Of a stretch of DNA of 64,000 bases, positions 8,522 to 17,702 are shown in pieces. The notes below the pieces were generated by a model. That model made no database searches, was not told the origin of the DNA, and saw nothing but the letters and a program-made list of their open reading frames with translations. The stretch spans positions 1,802,538 to 1,866,537 of the forward strand of contig WLWN01000001.1 of NCBI GenBank assembly GCA_012103575.1, written 5' to 3'. Each line of letters starts with the position of its first letter. Within the stretch, counting starts at the first letter, position 1. Source of the DNA: Kiritimatiellia bacterium (GTDB taxonomy: Bacteria; Verrucomicrobiota; Kiritimatiellia; WLWN01). The position numbers were made by a program, and so were the translations under genes.

Positions 8522-9150
8522 TTGGTTAATAGGGTGTGTATGGGGTGACCAGAATATTCCTTAAGGAACACTTTTAAATCCGCAGGCGTATCAAGATCTA
8601 GTATGAAACTTTGGAGTCGAAGGATTTGGCATCGAACCTTATTTTCTTGAGCCCTTTCTTGATAGTCTGGGAAGGAGTCGAGGCCAAAACGAAAAGGAAT
8701 GGCATTGGGGGGTGTTGATAAAACGGCATTCGTCCCATCATCTCCTGTTGCCGGGCAGAGGATAACGGATGGGTCAGATCTCGGGTGTTTTAACAATATT
8801 TCCATTTCTGTTGAATTAAGTTCAGCCATGTCACCAGGAATAACGAGCTGAGCATTAAACCCATGATTCATACTCCAGATAATGGCTCTTTCTATAGCAT
8901 CGGTTTCGCCCGTGGCTTTTTCCTCTTTTAGCACGGTTGCATTCATTTTATTTGCGAGTTCTTCGATCCTATCGGAATCTGTAACCACCAAAATATGATA
9001 GGCACTATTCCATTCCTGAAAAAAGGCTAGAACACGCTGAAAAAGAGAAATCGCAAGCACTATTCGCTGTTCTGAAGTAAGAACTTCGCTGAGTCGCTCT
9101 TTAGCATCACCAGGATTTTTTACAGGGATAACAATATTTAGATCTTTCAT
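8497..9150 (-). CDS. cofC: 2-phospho-L-lactate (or phosphoenolpyruvate) guanylyltransferase
   Basis: The protein has the CofC/FbiD nucleotidyltransferase hallmarks: NIVIPVKNPGDAKERLSEVL at the N-terminus, VVTDSDRIEE, and LVIPGDMAELN, the metal-binding segment. It activates 2-phospholactate or PEP with GTP for transfer by CofD. I chose the ATG at 9148-9150, since translation from the earlier in-frame ATG at 9189 would add a non-conserved 13-residue leader. About 217 residues, normal length. It overlaps cofE by 25 bases and follows cofD, fitting a coupled operon. Intact. Confidence 0.92.
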   Translation of the reverse strand: MKDLNIVIPVKNPGDAKERLSEVLTSEQRIVLAISLFQRVLAFFQEWNSAYHILVVTDSDRIEELANKMNATVLKEEKATGETDAIERAIIWSMNHGFNAQLVIPGDMAELNSTEMEILLKHPRSDPSVILCPATGDDGTNAVLSTPPNAIPFRFGLDSFPDYQERAQENKVRCQILRLQSFILDLDTPADLKVFLKEYSGHPIHTLLTKWKIHEKL

Positions 9151-9214
9151 GGTAATGTAAAAATGGTTTCTAGGCGCTATATAATACACAAAGTGGTTCG
9201 AGGTCGTTTCTATT

Positions 9215-10144
9215 TTATGGCAAGATAGAACCTGCCACTCGTTCTTTATCTTCCTGGGTCTTCATGATCGTATCGGTGATATATACTTCTAATCCTGCAT
9301 CTTCTAAAGCGTCTTTATATTTTTTATCTTGAGTGTCAATGACGATGCCTTGGATTAACGGGCTGTAATATCCCGCCACGCCTAATGGATCAACGGTATA
9401 ACCCTTTGCACTCAACATTTTATGAGCAGGCCCCTTTAGGGAAAGACCTCCCACAATGGGTGATACGGCGATTTTTAGGGCGGGCGCTTGGATTAAAGCT
9501 TCGCGTATTCCAGGTATAGCCAAAATGGGTCCAATACTTCCCAATGGATTACTCGGTGCGATGATCATGAGATCAGACCGACTCAACACATCTAACACTT
9601 CAGGTGTTGGTTTGGCTTGTTGGGCCCCATGATAATCAATGTCTAAAACTTCACGTTCACATTTTTCCCGAACATAAAATTCTTGAAAGTTTAACCATCC
9701 TTTTTCCGTCAAAATCATGGTCTGAATCACATCATCAGTAGGCACCAAAATGGGGGTGGTGACCCCTAACTTTTCAGCAATTTTTAATGCAATGTCTGTT
9801 GGACGTAATCCTTGTCTTCTTAGGTGTGTACGATAGATATGGGTTGCAAGATCTTGATCCCCCAAATTCATCCATACTTCTTCGCCGAGCTCGCCAAGGG
9901 CACGAAGCGCCTGAAATGTTTCATTTTTAAAACCCCACCCCTTTTCACGGTCCACTACATGGGCCAAAGAATACGTGATGATATCCATGTCCGGAGAAAC
10001 CCAGAGCCCATGTCGTTCGATATCGTCGCCGGTATTCCCAATCACAGTTAATGTATGTTGATCATGTAATCGGGCAAATCCTTCTACAATTTTTGACCCA
10101 CCAATGCCTCCTGCTAGAATGGTAATGTTTTTTGGCGGGTTCAA
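9215..10144 (-). CDS. cofD: 2-phospho-L-lactate transferase (F420-0 synthase)
   Basis: 309 residues, normal for CofD/FbiA. Diagnostic motifs are ILAGGIGGSKIVEG near the start, VIGNTGDD, WVSPDMDIITYSLA, WMNLGDQDLATHIYR and IAPSNPLGSIGPIL. CofD joins the phospholactate (or phosphoenolpyruvate) unit from CofC's product to the deazaflavin Fo, producing F420-0 or its dehydro form. It lies between the LLM oxidoreductase and cofC. Stop TAA. Intact. Confidence 0.94.
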   Translation of the reverse strand: MNPPKNITILAGGIGGSKIVEGFARLHDQHTLTVIGNTGDDIERHGLWVSPDMDIITYSLAHVVDREKGWGFKNETFQALRALGELGEEVWMNLGDQDLATHIYRTHLRRQGLRPTDIALKIAEKLGVTTPILVPTDDVIQTMILTEKGWLNFQEFYVREKCEREVLDIDYHGAQQAKPTPEVLDVLSRSDLMIIAPSNPLGSIGPILAIPGIREALIQAPALKIAVSPIVGGLSLKGPAHKMLSAKGYTVDPLGVAGYYSPLIQGIVIDTQDKKYKDALEDAGLEVYITDTIMKTQEDKERVAGSILP

Positions 10145-10173
10145 TATTCAGGGTTCTCGGTTCAGGGGGGGTA

Positions 10174-11215
10174 TCATGTTTTAATCGAAAGCTTCTCACC
10201 TTGGACCCCAGACCCTGAAAACGTATCAATCATTAACTGCACATTGTCTGCCATCGGATAAAGAATAGGACAGGTACATCCATGATTGATGTATTTTTGT
10301 ACTTTGGCTTTGGCTTGTTCAGGGGTTCCACTCGCAGAGATTCGATCGACTAACTCGTCAGGCACATGCTGCATCGCTTCTTCAACTTGTTCTTTGGTCG
10401 CTGGCCAACCGAGAATAGACTGAATTTTTTCTACAATGGATTGTGGGGTATTACTTGCTTTTGCAATATGAGGTTGCTGCGCGAGGTATTGGGTTAACAG
10501 CCATTTTGCAGCATGTCGCGCCTTGTCTTCATCAGGGTCAACGGAGCACACAACTAATTGCAGAAGATCTATTTCGTCAAGTGTCCTTCCCGCTTCTTTG
10601 GCCCCTTTTTCAATTTGTTCCAATGCCATGTCGTTATAATCTGGCGATACACAGTAGTTTAGGACTACACCATCGGAAATCTTTCCAGAGAGTTCTAACA
10701 TCTTAGGTCCCGTAGCCCCCAATCATCAGAGGTACATTTCGGGGGTTCGTATTTCCATGAACCACGTCGAGTTTAATATCTTTAACATGATGAAACTCGC
10801 CATCATAGGTAACTGTTTCCATGTTAAGCAGTTTGCGCATGATTTCAATAGTTTCACGCATGGCTTTTGAATGTTTTCGGCGATGAATCCCTACGTGGGT
10901 CGCCAAAGGATCCCACCAGGTGCCGATCCCACAAATAACTCGATCAGGCGCTAAATCATCTAGTGTGAGAAAAGTAGAAGCGAGTAGTCCAATATTCCGT
11001 GTCCAATTATTAATAACCCCTGAACCAATTTTAATTTTTTTCGTAACAGCCGCAAAAGCCGCCATAGGAACAATGGCGTCCCGCACCAAACGGGATTCAG
11101 CCTGCCAGACAGCTTCAAAGCCTTTTTCTTCGGCATACTTAACGTACTGAATACCTTCTTGTAGTGAATGTTTATCCTGCAAATATAGGGCAACCCGGGA
11201 ATGGTTTTGTGCCAT
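10174..11215 (-). pseudogene. LLM-class F420-dependent oxidoreductase in the F420 operon (one frameshift)
   Basis: Two overlapping frames together give a methylenetetrahydromethanopterin-reductase-like protein of about 345 residues. The N-terminal part has [19 protein letters not shown] and [19 protein letters not shown], typical of the luciferase-like barrel that binds F420. The C-terminal part starts [20 protein letters not shown]. The frame breaks where five Gs (10717-10721) replace the four needed to read PLMIGATGPKM. It lies between cofH and cofD, and oxidoreductases of this family are often encoded near F420 genes. The substrate is unknown. The one-base homopolymer change could be a sequencing error; otherwise the gene is dead. 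Confidence 0.83.
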
Positions 11216-11235
11216 ATTCTTTATCTACTTTTTTA

Positions 11236-12456
11236 TTAACAAATGTTTGTGATTCGTTCGGCCTGTTCAGAACACCTCTTTACAAGAGGCTGATGATATA
11301 ACGGATTATGATCATCATACTTCTCAACAACCTCATAGATGGTGTTTCGCTGAACGGGTGTTCTTCCCGCACCACGAATGATACGAACCATTTCTGCGGG
11401 GGTAATCTCCTGACCGTGCGGAGCGCCTGCTGCACGGGAAATACTTTCATTCATTAACGTGCCCCCTAAATCATTTCCACCACCTTGTAAAAGTTTTTGA
11501 GCAACCTCAGGCCCCATTTTCACCCAAGAAACCTGAATGTTGTTAATCCAACCATTTAACATTACACGAGCAACCGCGTGCATCTGTAAATTCTCTTTAT
11601 ACGTAGGTCCGGCCCGAGCTTTACCCTCTAGATAAATAGGAGCATCATAATGAATAAAGCCAAGGGGCACAAATTCTGTAAACCCACCGGTTTCTTTTTG
11701 AATATCACGAATCCGTCCGATGTGAGCCGCCCAGTGTCTTGGTTCGTCAACATGGCCATACATGATTGTTGACGTGGAACGCAATCCTACGTTATGTGCC
11801 GTTTTAATAATGTGAGCCCATTCGTCTGCCGACAACTTGTCTTGTGTCAACTGTTCGCGAACTTCAATATCTAAAATCTCGGCAGCTGTCCCGGGCATAG
11901 ATCCCAGGCCATGATCTTTAAGGTCTTTTAGAAATGCTTCAGGGGTGGTGTTGGACAATTTTGACCCATACCAAATCTCAAAAGGCGAAAAGGCGTGAAT
12001 ATGCATATCTGGAACTTGATCTTTTATGGTCTTTAAAATGTTCCGATAATGATCTCCTTTTATTTTTGGGTGTAATCCACCTTGAATACAGACTTCGGTC
12101 GCGCCTCTGTCCCATGCTTCTTGTGAACGTCTAGCGATTTTGTCAAAGGTCAAAAACGTTGCGTCAGAATCTTCCATTCTCTTGCTAAACGCACAAAATT
12201 TACAACCCATATAACAAACGTTTGTAAAATTGATATTGCGGGTAATGACAAAGGAAACGGTATCGCCCACCTTTCCCTTGCGGATGATGTCGGCTGTTTT
12301 TAACAGCGCTTCGAGCTCTTTGCCATCGGTATGGAACAAAGCCGTACCCTCTTGTACAGAGAGTTCTTCTCCACGCAATGCTTTTTCAAGAATAGTCCGT
12401 ATAACAGGACTCGTTGAGTTATAAAGAACATCTATATCTATGTTTGTATGGATCAT
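11236..12456 (-). CDS. cofH: Fo synthase subunit 2 (radical SAM)
   Basis: CofH: the radical-SAM cluster motif CYMGCKFC (Cys-X3-Cys-X2-Cys) is at about residues 81-88, followed by AFSKR. EVCIQGGLHP, HAFSPFEIWYG, SMPGTAAEIL and LGGTLMNESISRAAGA are diagnostic. With CofG it builds the deazaflavin chromophore Fo from tyrosine and 5-amino-6-ribitylamino-uracil. I prefer the ATG at 12456; a GTG at 12465 overlapping the cofG stop is an alternative. Bacteria such as mycobacteria have fused FbiC, whereas here CofG and CofH are separate adjacent genes. Intact, about 406 residues. Confidence 0.93.
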   Translation of the reverse strand: MIHTNIDIDVLYNSTSPVIRTILEKALRGEELSVQEGTALFHTDGKELEALLKTADIIRKGKVGDTVSFVITRNINFTNVCYMGCKFCAFSKRMEDSDATFLTFDKIARRSQEAWDRGATEVCIQGGLHPKIKGDHYRNILKTIKDQVPDMHIHAFSPFEIWYGSKLSNTTPEAFLKDLKDHGLGSMPGTAAEILDIEVREQLTQDKLSADEWAHIIKTAHNVGLRSTSTIMYGHVDEPRHWAAHIGRIRDIQKETGGFTEFVPLGFIHYDAPIYLEGKARAGPTYKENLQMHAVARVMLNGWINNIQVSWVKMGPEVAQKLLQGGGNDLGGTLMNESISRAAGAPHGQEITPAEMVRIIRGAGRTPVQRNTIYEVVEKYDDHNPLYHQPLVKRCSEQAERITNIC

Positions 12457-12464
12457 GATAAGCA

Positions 12465-13583
12465 CTAAACAGCAGCGAGCCCGTCTTTACGGACAAGTTT
12501 TTCAATAGGGTCCCCGATATTTTTGTCTACGTACTGTTTTCTCTTTTTTATATACGTAGGATATATTGTTAGCCGTTCTTGTAAATAATAGCTGGCCCGT
12601 TCTGTGGCCTGGGCTAAGGCCGTTATGTGTGGCCAAGCACGTTCAGGATTGATAAAGTCAACCGTCAACGGCGAAATGCCGCCCCAATCATTTAATCCGG
12701 CCCGAATATAATCGACATAACGGTTTTCTAAATTAGGGGGCGCTTGTAGACTAATCGAAGGGTCGAGGATGAGGCGCGCAACGCCTATGGTCCGCATCAT
12801 ATCTTCCAGAGATGGTTCTGGATGATCTTGCATGCTGATCCCAGGTTTAGCTCGGAAGTTTTGTATAATGACCTCTTGAATATGCCCATATTTTAGATGC
12901 GACTTGTTAATAGAAAGTAACGAATCAATCCGTTCTTCCCATGTTTCTCCAATACCAATAAGAATACCCGTTGTAAAGGGAACATCATATTTTCCTGCGC
13001 GTTTTAATGTTCTTAATCGTTGGATCGGGACTTTGTCAGGACACGCATAGTGCGCGTTTCCTTTATGGGTTAAACGTTTGCTAACATTTTCAAGCATCAT
13101 ACCCATGCTCGCGGTTACGGGTTTAAGCATGTGGATCTCTTCTTCGGATAATGTCCCGGCATTGGCATGGGGCAACAGACCTGTATACTCTAAGACCTGT
13201 TCGCACATATCACGAAGATAATCCGTTAAGCGTTTATAACCAAGCTTATCTAAGGCATCACGGGCCTCTTGGTATCGCTGTTCAGGTTTCTCTCCCAAAC
13301 TAAAGAGGACCTCTTTACAGCCTAATTCCTTCCCATTTTTGACCACCCTTAAGACGGCTTCCGGAGTCATGATTTTGGCACGAGGCGTTCCTGGCTTTTG
13401 GACAAAGGCACAGTACCCGCAATCATCTCGACACATATTTGTAAGGGGAACAAATACCTTTCGTGAATAGGTAATCGTCGATCCCCAATGGCTATCGCGA
13501 ATCTCAGAAGCTTTCCTCAACAAAACGTTGAGGGCTTTTCCTTCGATGTTTTCTAGCGATAAAAGGTATGATCTCCGATCCAT
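12465..13583 (-). CDS. cofG: Fo synthase subunit 1 (radical SAM)
   Basis: 372 residues. The radical-SAM motif CRDDCGYC is at residues 51-58, preceded by FVPLTNM, and followed by VLFSLGEKPE, HANAGTLSEEE, GMMLENVS and FTTGILIGIGE, all typical of CofG. It is the first gene of the F420 operon on the minus strand, with a TAG stop immediately before cofH. The promoter should lie in 13584-13723, but I could not pick -35 and -10 boxes with confidence. Intact. Confidence 0.93.
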   Translation of the reverse strand: MDRRSYLLSLENIEGKALNVLLRKASEIRDSHWGSTITYSRKVFVPLTNMCRDDCGYCAFVQKPGTPRAKIMTPEAVLRVVKNGKELGCKEVLFSLGEKPEQRYQEARDALDKLGYKRLTDYLRDMCEQVLEYTGLLPHANAGTLSEEEIHMLKPVTASMGMMLENVSKRLTHKGNAHYACPDKVPIQRLRTLKRAGKYDVPFTTGILIGIGETWEERIDSLLSINKSHLKYGHIQEVIIQNFRAKPGISMQDHPEPSLEDMMRTIGVARLILDPSISLQAPPNLENRYVDYIRAGLNDWGGISPLTVDFINPERAWPHITALAQATERASYYLQERLTIYPTYIKKRKQYVDKNIGDPIEKLVRKDGLAAV

Positions 13584-13723
13584 AATCTTACTAGTATTGT
13601 TCGATCTTCAACGATGTCAAGGCACGGGTAAAAGATGATTGAACCCCGGACAAAAAGACCCCAAATATTATATTTTTGATAGCAGGTAAAAAAACTCTCT
13701 TTTTTTAGATTAAAAGGCATCAT

Positions 13724-14150
13724 ATGAAATACCAAAAACGAAAACTGGCTAGCTATATTTCGACAGATTTGCCGCGAAAAATGGTTTTTGTCGGAGGGCC
13801 CAGGCAAGTAGGGAAAACAACACTGGCCAAATATCTCCTTGGAAAAAACCTTCAGGGTTATTTAAACTGGGATTATGCTCAACACCGAGAACAAATTCTC
13901 AAACAAGAATTTCCTGATGTCCCGCTATGGGTTTTTGGTGGATTTTGTTGCCGTAGAAAACGAGAAGCCTTTATGGGCCATTGAATGCAAATGGAGCGAT
14001 ATGGCAGTAAGCAAAAGCTTGAAATATTCTAGAAACAAATTCCCCGCCTGTGAGGTATGGCAACTATCAGCAACAGGAACCCGCAACTATATAACAAAAG
14101 AGAACATTCATGTTGCACATGCTACCTCTTTTCTTACAACCCTGGTCTGA
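13724..14150 (+). pseudogene. Remnant of an AAA_14/DUF4143 ATP-binding protein with internal deletion
   Basis: The first frame (13724-13984) gives the N-terminus of the family, with Walker A in FVGGPRQVGKTTLAKYLL and NWDYAQHR. The overlapping second frame gives the family's C-terminal nuclease-like tail: VDFVAVENEKPLWAIECKWS and SLKYSRNKFPACEVWQL, ending at TGA 14148-14150. A normal member has about 380 residues, so some 240 residues in the middle, plus the frame, are missing. The two ends are joined near 13925-13940. This is a deletion relic, not a functional ATPase. Confidence 0.8.
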
Positions 14151-14272
14151 GGATTGGGTTGTTGAAAAAAAGATAGATGGAGGTATAATCGCTATCCTTA
14201 ATTTGCAGCGTTCCTTGTGGATGTCACCTACGTTTTTATAGAAAATTCGAGTCAATATCAATATAGTTTGCC

Positions 14273-15428
14273 ATGGAAAGAAGTGATCTACTTGCTATTG
14301 CTGACCAGACGCCCACTCCCTGTTATGTCATTCATGAAGGCGTGTTGCGTAAAAACCTCGACATACTCAAAGAAGTACAAGATCGAACTCACTGCAAAAT
14401 TTTCTTAGCGTTAAAGGGTTTTGCTGCATTTTGTACGTTTCCTTTACTCCGCAACGTGTTGCACGGAACTTGTGCGAGTTCTCTATACGAAGCGCGATTG
14501 GGCCGAGAAGAATTTGGAGGAGAAGTTCACGTGTATTCACCAGCCTACTCAGAACAGGATATGGCGGGCTTGCTTCCCCTTGTCGATCATATCATCTTTA
14601 ACAATTTTCAACAATGGCGTCGCTATCGTAAAGAAGTAAACCTCTGCAAACGACGTGTTGGAGTGGGCATTAGAATCAACCCTGAACATTCGGAGGGGGA
14701 CGTAGCACTCTATGACCCCTGCGTAGAAGCCTCCCGTCTAGGCTCGACGATAAAGGTCTTTGAGGGCGAGTCGCTGGACGGTATTTTCGGGGTTGCACTT
14801 CCATACGTTATGCGGGCACAACGCAGATGCACTTGAGCGAACATTGCAGGTGGTCGAAAAAAAATTCGGTCATTTTTTTACCGACTTAGTGTGGATAAAT
14901 TTTGGGGGTGGTCATCATATTACGCGTTCGGATTACGATCTGGATAAACTGTGTGATGCCATCGTGCACGTCCAAGAGACGTATGGCGTGCACGTCTATC
15001 TCGAACCCGACGAAGCCGTGGCCCTCGAAGCAGGAGTGCTCCTATCATCGGTTCTCGACATCGCCGAGAATGACGCCCATATAGCGATACTGGACACATC
15101 AACAACAGCCCATATGCCGGATGTTTTAGAGATGCCGTATAGGCCCGATGTATTTGATGCAGGCCAGCCACACGAAAAGAAATATACCTACCGTTTAGGC
15201 GGGCAGACGTGTTTAGCCGGTGATGTTATCGGCGACTATTCTTTTGATAAACCCCTCTGTATCGGGCAAAAAATTGTTTTTATGGATATGGCTCATTATA
15301 CCATGGTCAAGAACACGATGTTTAATGGCATCGGGCTTCCTTCGATAGCCACGTACGACCCCCAAACCGAGAGGGTTACTCTGGTCAAAACGTTTGATTA
15401 CCATGATTACAAAAATCGCTTATCCTAG
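14273..15428 (+). pseudogene. nspC: Carboxynorspermidine decarboxylase (one frameshift)
   Basis: NspC is the PLP-dependent alanine-racemase-fold decarboxylase that makes norspermidine or spermidine from the carboxy form. The N-terminal frame has TPCYVIHEGVLRKNL, the PLP lysine in FLALKGFAAF (about Lys48) and ASSLYEARLGREEF. The second frame gives GLHFHTLCGHNADALE, WINFGGGHHITR, EPDEAVAL and GQTCLAGDVIGDYSF. One base is missing near 14784-14790, where the sequence should read DGIFSGLHFHTL. The stop TAG lies inside the end of a MITE fragment. With the nearby speA half-gene, it indicates a polyamine pathway that is eroding or mis-sequenced. Confidence 0.85.
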
Positions 15429-15483
15429 ATCTGCCAGTTAAACACCGTTTTCTGTACGAATCATTTGAGCCAACATGAATCGG
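15424..15483. mobile_element. MITE fragment (left part, old subfamily)
   Basis: CCTAGATCTGCCAGTTAAAC and the following 40 bases match the left arm of the 163-bp element, then similarity fades. The first bases supply the TAG stop of nspC (TCC TAG), in the same phase as in cofE. Confidence 0.75.
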
Positions 15484-15552
15484 TTTCTTGCATGTACCCC
15501 TTAACTATATTAACATAAAATCTTTCCCTAAACGTACAAAAGGAGACTGATG

Positions 15553-16554
15553 ATGGAATTTGGAATTTGTTTTAAAGGTGATATTCATCCCAAACGTACG
15601 GTTTCATTGTGCAAACAAGCCGAAGCAGCAGGTTTTGATTATGCCTGGTTTTTTGATTCTCATATTTTATGGCGTGAAGCATATGTAACCATGGCGATGT
15701 GCATTGAGCACACGGACCGATTGCGCTTTTCTCCCTGTGTCACGAATCCAGGCGTTCGTGACTGGTCAGTAACGGCAAGTATCTTTGCCACGTTGGCCAT
15801 CCAAAGTGGAGGCCGTGTCGACATGGGTGTTGGCCGTGGCGACAGTTCGAGACGTGTAATGGGAAAAAAGCCCAATACCGTTGCTCGCATGAAAAAGTTC
15901 GTGCACGACGTTAAAGGCATGGTCCGGGGAGACGCCATTCAGTATGATGAGTCGCCCGCCGAAGTTCAGATTCCATGGGCAGAAGGGTATGAGTTACCGG
16001 TATGGGTTGCCGCTTATGGCCCCAAAGCGTTGGCAGTCGCCGGAGCAGTGGGTGATGGTTTAGTCATCCAACTAGGCGACCCTCAACTCTGCAAGTGGTT
16101 TTTATCCCAATCAACACAAGCCGGGAAAAGTGCAGGTCGAGATATGTCAACATTCAGGATTGTTTCTGCCGCCCCCGTATGGGTCGGAGATATCCAAAAG
16201 GGGCGAGAACAAGCGCGTTGGTTCCCCGCTATGGTCGGGAACCATGTCGCTGATATTGTTGAAAAGTATGGAAAAGATTCCAAAGAGGTGCCTCAAAGTT
16301 TTACCGACTATATTGAGAAAAGAAAAGGATACGACTACAAGGATCATGCCAATAAAGATGCCGGACATCTTGGGTTTATTACCAACGACATCATTGATAG
16401 TTTCTCCATTTTGGGTCCTCCAGAAGCACATGTTGAACGCATAAAACAACTCGAAGAAGTTGGCGTGACTCAGTTTACGATTTATCTCATGTGCGAAGAA
16501 GAGGAATATATCGTCGAACAATATGCTGAGCATGTTTTGCCGCACTTCAAATAA
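15553..16554 (+). CDS. LLM-class F420-dependent oxidoreductase
   Basis: An intact 333-residue luciferase-like monooxygenase-fold protein: EAAGFDYAWFFDSHILW, RFSPCVTNPGVRDWSVTAS, GGRVDMGVGRGDSSRRVMG and LPVWVAAYGPKALAVAGAVG. It resembles the TIGR03842-type F420-dependent oxidoreductases; this is recognition from memory. A good ribosome site (AGGAG at 15541-15545) stands 7 bases before the ATG at 15553; an ATG at 15550 is only 4 bases away. Its cofactor would be made by the operon at 7.7-13.6 kb. In the ancestral arrangement, before the 16.6-18.35 kb rearrangement, it was next to ssnA, suggesting a shared role in amine or purine-like substrate metabolism, which is inference. Confidence 0.88.
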   Translation: MEFGICFKGDIHPKRTVSLCKQAEAAGFDYAWFFDSHILWREAYVTMAMCIEHTDRLRFSPCVTNPGVRDWSVTASIFATLAIQSGGRVDMGVGRGDSSRRVMGKKPNTVARMKKFVHDVKGMVRGDAIQYDESPAEVQIPWAEGYELPVWVAAYGPKALAVAGAVGDGLVIQLGDPQLCKWFLSQSTQAGKSAGRDMSTFRIVSAAPVWVGDIQKGREQARWFPAMVGNHVADIVEKYGKDSKEVPQSFTDYIEKRKGYDYKDHANKDAGHLGFITNDIIDSFSILGPPEAHVERIKQLEEVGVTQFTIYLMCEEEEYIVEQYAEHVLPHFK

Positions 16555-16593
16555 CAAGCAGAAGAAAGTAGAAAGATGAAAGAAAAACGTCAA

Positions 16594-16611
16594 CCTGGAT
16601 CCGTCAGTTAA
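16594..16611. mobile_element. MITE end fragment (18 bp), left part of a split copy
   Basis: CCTGGATCCGTCAGTTAA preceded by GTCAA (16589-16593). The matching GTCAA lies after the complete copy at 18190-18352. The two were therefore probably the two ends of one insertion that later recombined. Confidence 0.8.
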
Positions 16612-16691
16612 ATTGAAGAATTTGAGTTTTGAAGAGTACGAGATTAAATGCTCTTGCTTTTTTTTTCGCGTCTTTCGCGGGCTAGAGCGCT

Positions 16692-17255
16692 TTACGATAG
16701 AGGTGTCGCGATGTAGCACGAAGAAAACCAGCTGATTACCTCGTCGGGAGAAACCTCTTCGAACGCTTGTGTGAGCGTTTCAGATAGTTCCTGCTGACTG
16801 CGGGCTGCAAGGCTGCCCAACCGATTCTTTATCTTGCTCCACATTTTTTCAATGGGGTTGGAATCGGGGCTGTAGGGTAGAAGGAATCTTACATGGGCCC
16901 CACATGACTCAATGAGTTCAATGACCTTGGGATTGTGATGGACGCGAAGATTGTCCATGATGACGATGTCTTCAGGTGAAAGAGTTGGGAGAAAAACCCG
17001 ACGAATATATTCTCCAAAAACAGCCGTGTCTGTCGCCCCCTCCCCCTCCATGGCCGCTGTTGTTCCGTCCAGGCGGACCGAAGAAATCAAGGTGGTGGTA
17101 CACCAATGTCCATGAGGCGTTTTGGTAAAAAGCCTGTTCCCGCCCAACGCCCGGCCCCGCAGACGAGTCATATTCGTTTTCGCCCCGGATTCATCAATAA
17201 AGACAAGGCGACTTGGATCAAGTTTGGCCACCTCTTGGATCCACTGCTTTCTCAA
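16692..17255 (-). CDS. IS630 transposase orfB (DDE catalytic part)
   Basis: 187 residues carrying the catalytic DDE triad: Asp in RLVFIDESGAKTN, Asp in IVIMDNLRVHHNPKVIELI, and Glu in LPYSPDSNPIEKMWSKIKNR. It overlaps orfA by 38 bases in the +1 frame. It may be made as a fusion by frameshifting or started separately at the ATG at 17255. This domain cuts the element ends and inserts at TA. Confidence 0.88.
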   Translation of the reverse strand: MRKQWIQEVAKLDPSRLVFIDESGAKTNMTRLRGRALGGNRLFTKTPHGHWCTTTLISSVRLDGTTAAMEGEGATDTAVFGEYIRRVFLPTLSPEDIVIMDNLRVHHNPKVIELIESCGAHVRFLLPYSPDSNPIEKMWSKIKNRLGSLAARSQQELSETLTQAFEEVSPDEVISWFSSCYIATPLS

Positions 17256-17631
17256 GAGATTTACATCCGCCCGGTCTTGCTCGCTGGCGTGAAGCGTTTC
17301 TTTTATACCGGCAGCCCAACCGATTCAACGCCCGCTGTACGGCCATGATCGACCCCTTCACGCCGCTCATGTCCTTGAGTTCTTCAAGCGTTGCATCGGG
17401 ATGTTTGCCCCCCAGTTGAGCCAACGCCTTGAGCTGCTTTCCGCTGTAGAGGGCCTGACGATGCCCACGCGGTCGGGGAGCGGTCTGTCCGGTTTCGTTG
17501 AAACGAGAGAGCCCACGCTGAAACGTTCTAAGATCTACACGATAAGAAGATGCGATATCGGCCTGGGAACCTTTGCCCATTTTGTAGGCATCTATCGCAC
17601 GCCGCCAGATTTCTGCTGTTGCTATACTCAT
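17218..17631 (-). CDS. IS630 transposase orfA (helix-turn-helix part)
   Basis: 137 residues. AYKMGKGSQADIASSYRVDL is a helix-turn-helix like those at the N-terminus of IS630 transposases, followed by a second DNA-binding region (LGGKHPDATLEELKDMSG). The reading frame needed to continue into orfB is +1 relative to this one; the change would occur near the AAAAGAAACGC stretch (about 17305), where orfB's frame continues as KETLHASEQDRADVNLL. The final residues of orfA after RYKR are therefore probably not native. The same arrangement is present in copy 2. Confidence 0.85.
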   Translation of the reverse strand: MSIATAEIWRRAIDAYKMGKGSQADIASSYRVDLRTFQRGLSRFNETGQTAPRPRGHRQALYSGKQLKALAQLGGKHPDATLEELKDMSGVKGSIMAVQRALNRLGCRYKRNASRQRARPGGCKSLEKAVDPRGGQT

Positions 17632-17702
17632 GTCATGGAGTATAGATCTTCTAAAGAGGCATTTTAATCGTTAAATGCTCTAAAGATCTTCTTCATTCGT
17701 CA

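Larger units (their letters stand above)
16685..17680 (-). mobile_element. IS630-family insertion sequence, copy 1 (996 bp)
   Basis: Ends GAGCGCTTTACGAT and, inverted at the right, GAGCATTTAACGAT, flanked by the TA dinucleotide typical of the IS630/Tc1 superfamily (16683-16684 and 17681-17682). It contains orfA and orfB on the minus strand. A second copy of the same size is at 62734-63729. Confidence 0.9.
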
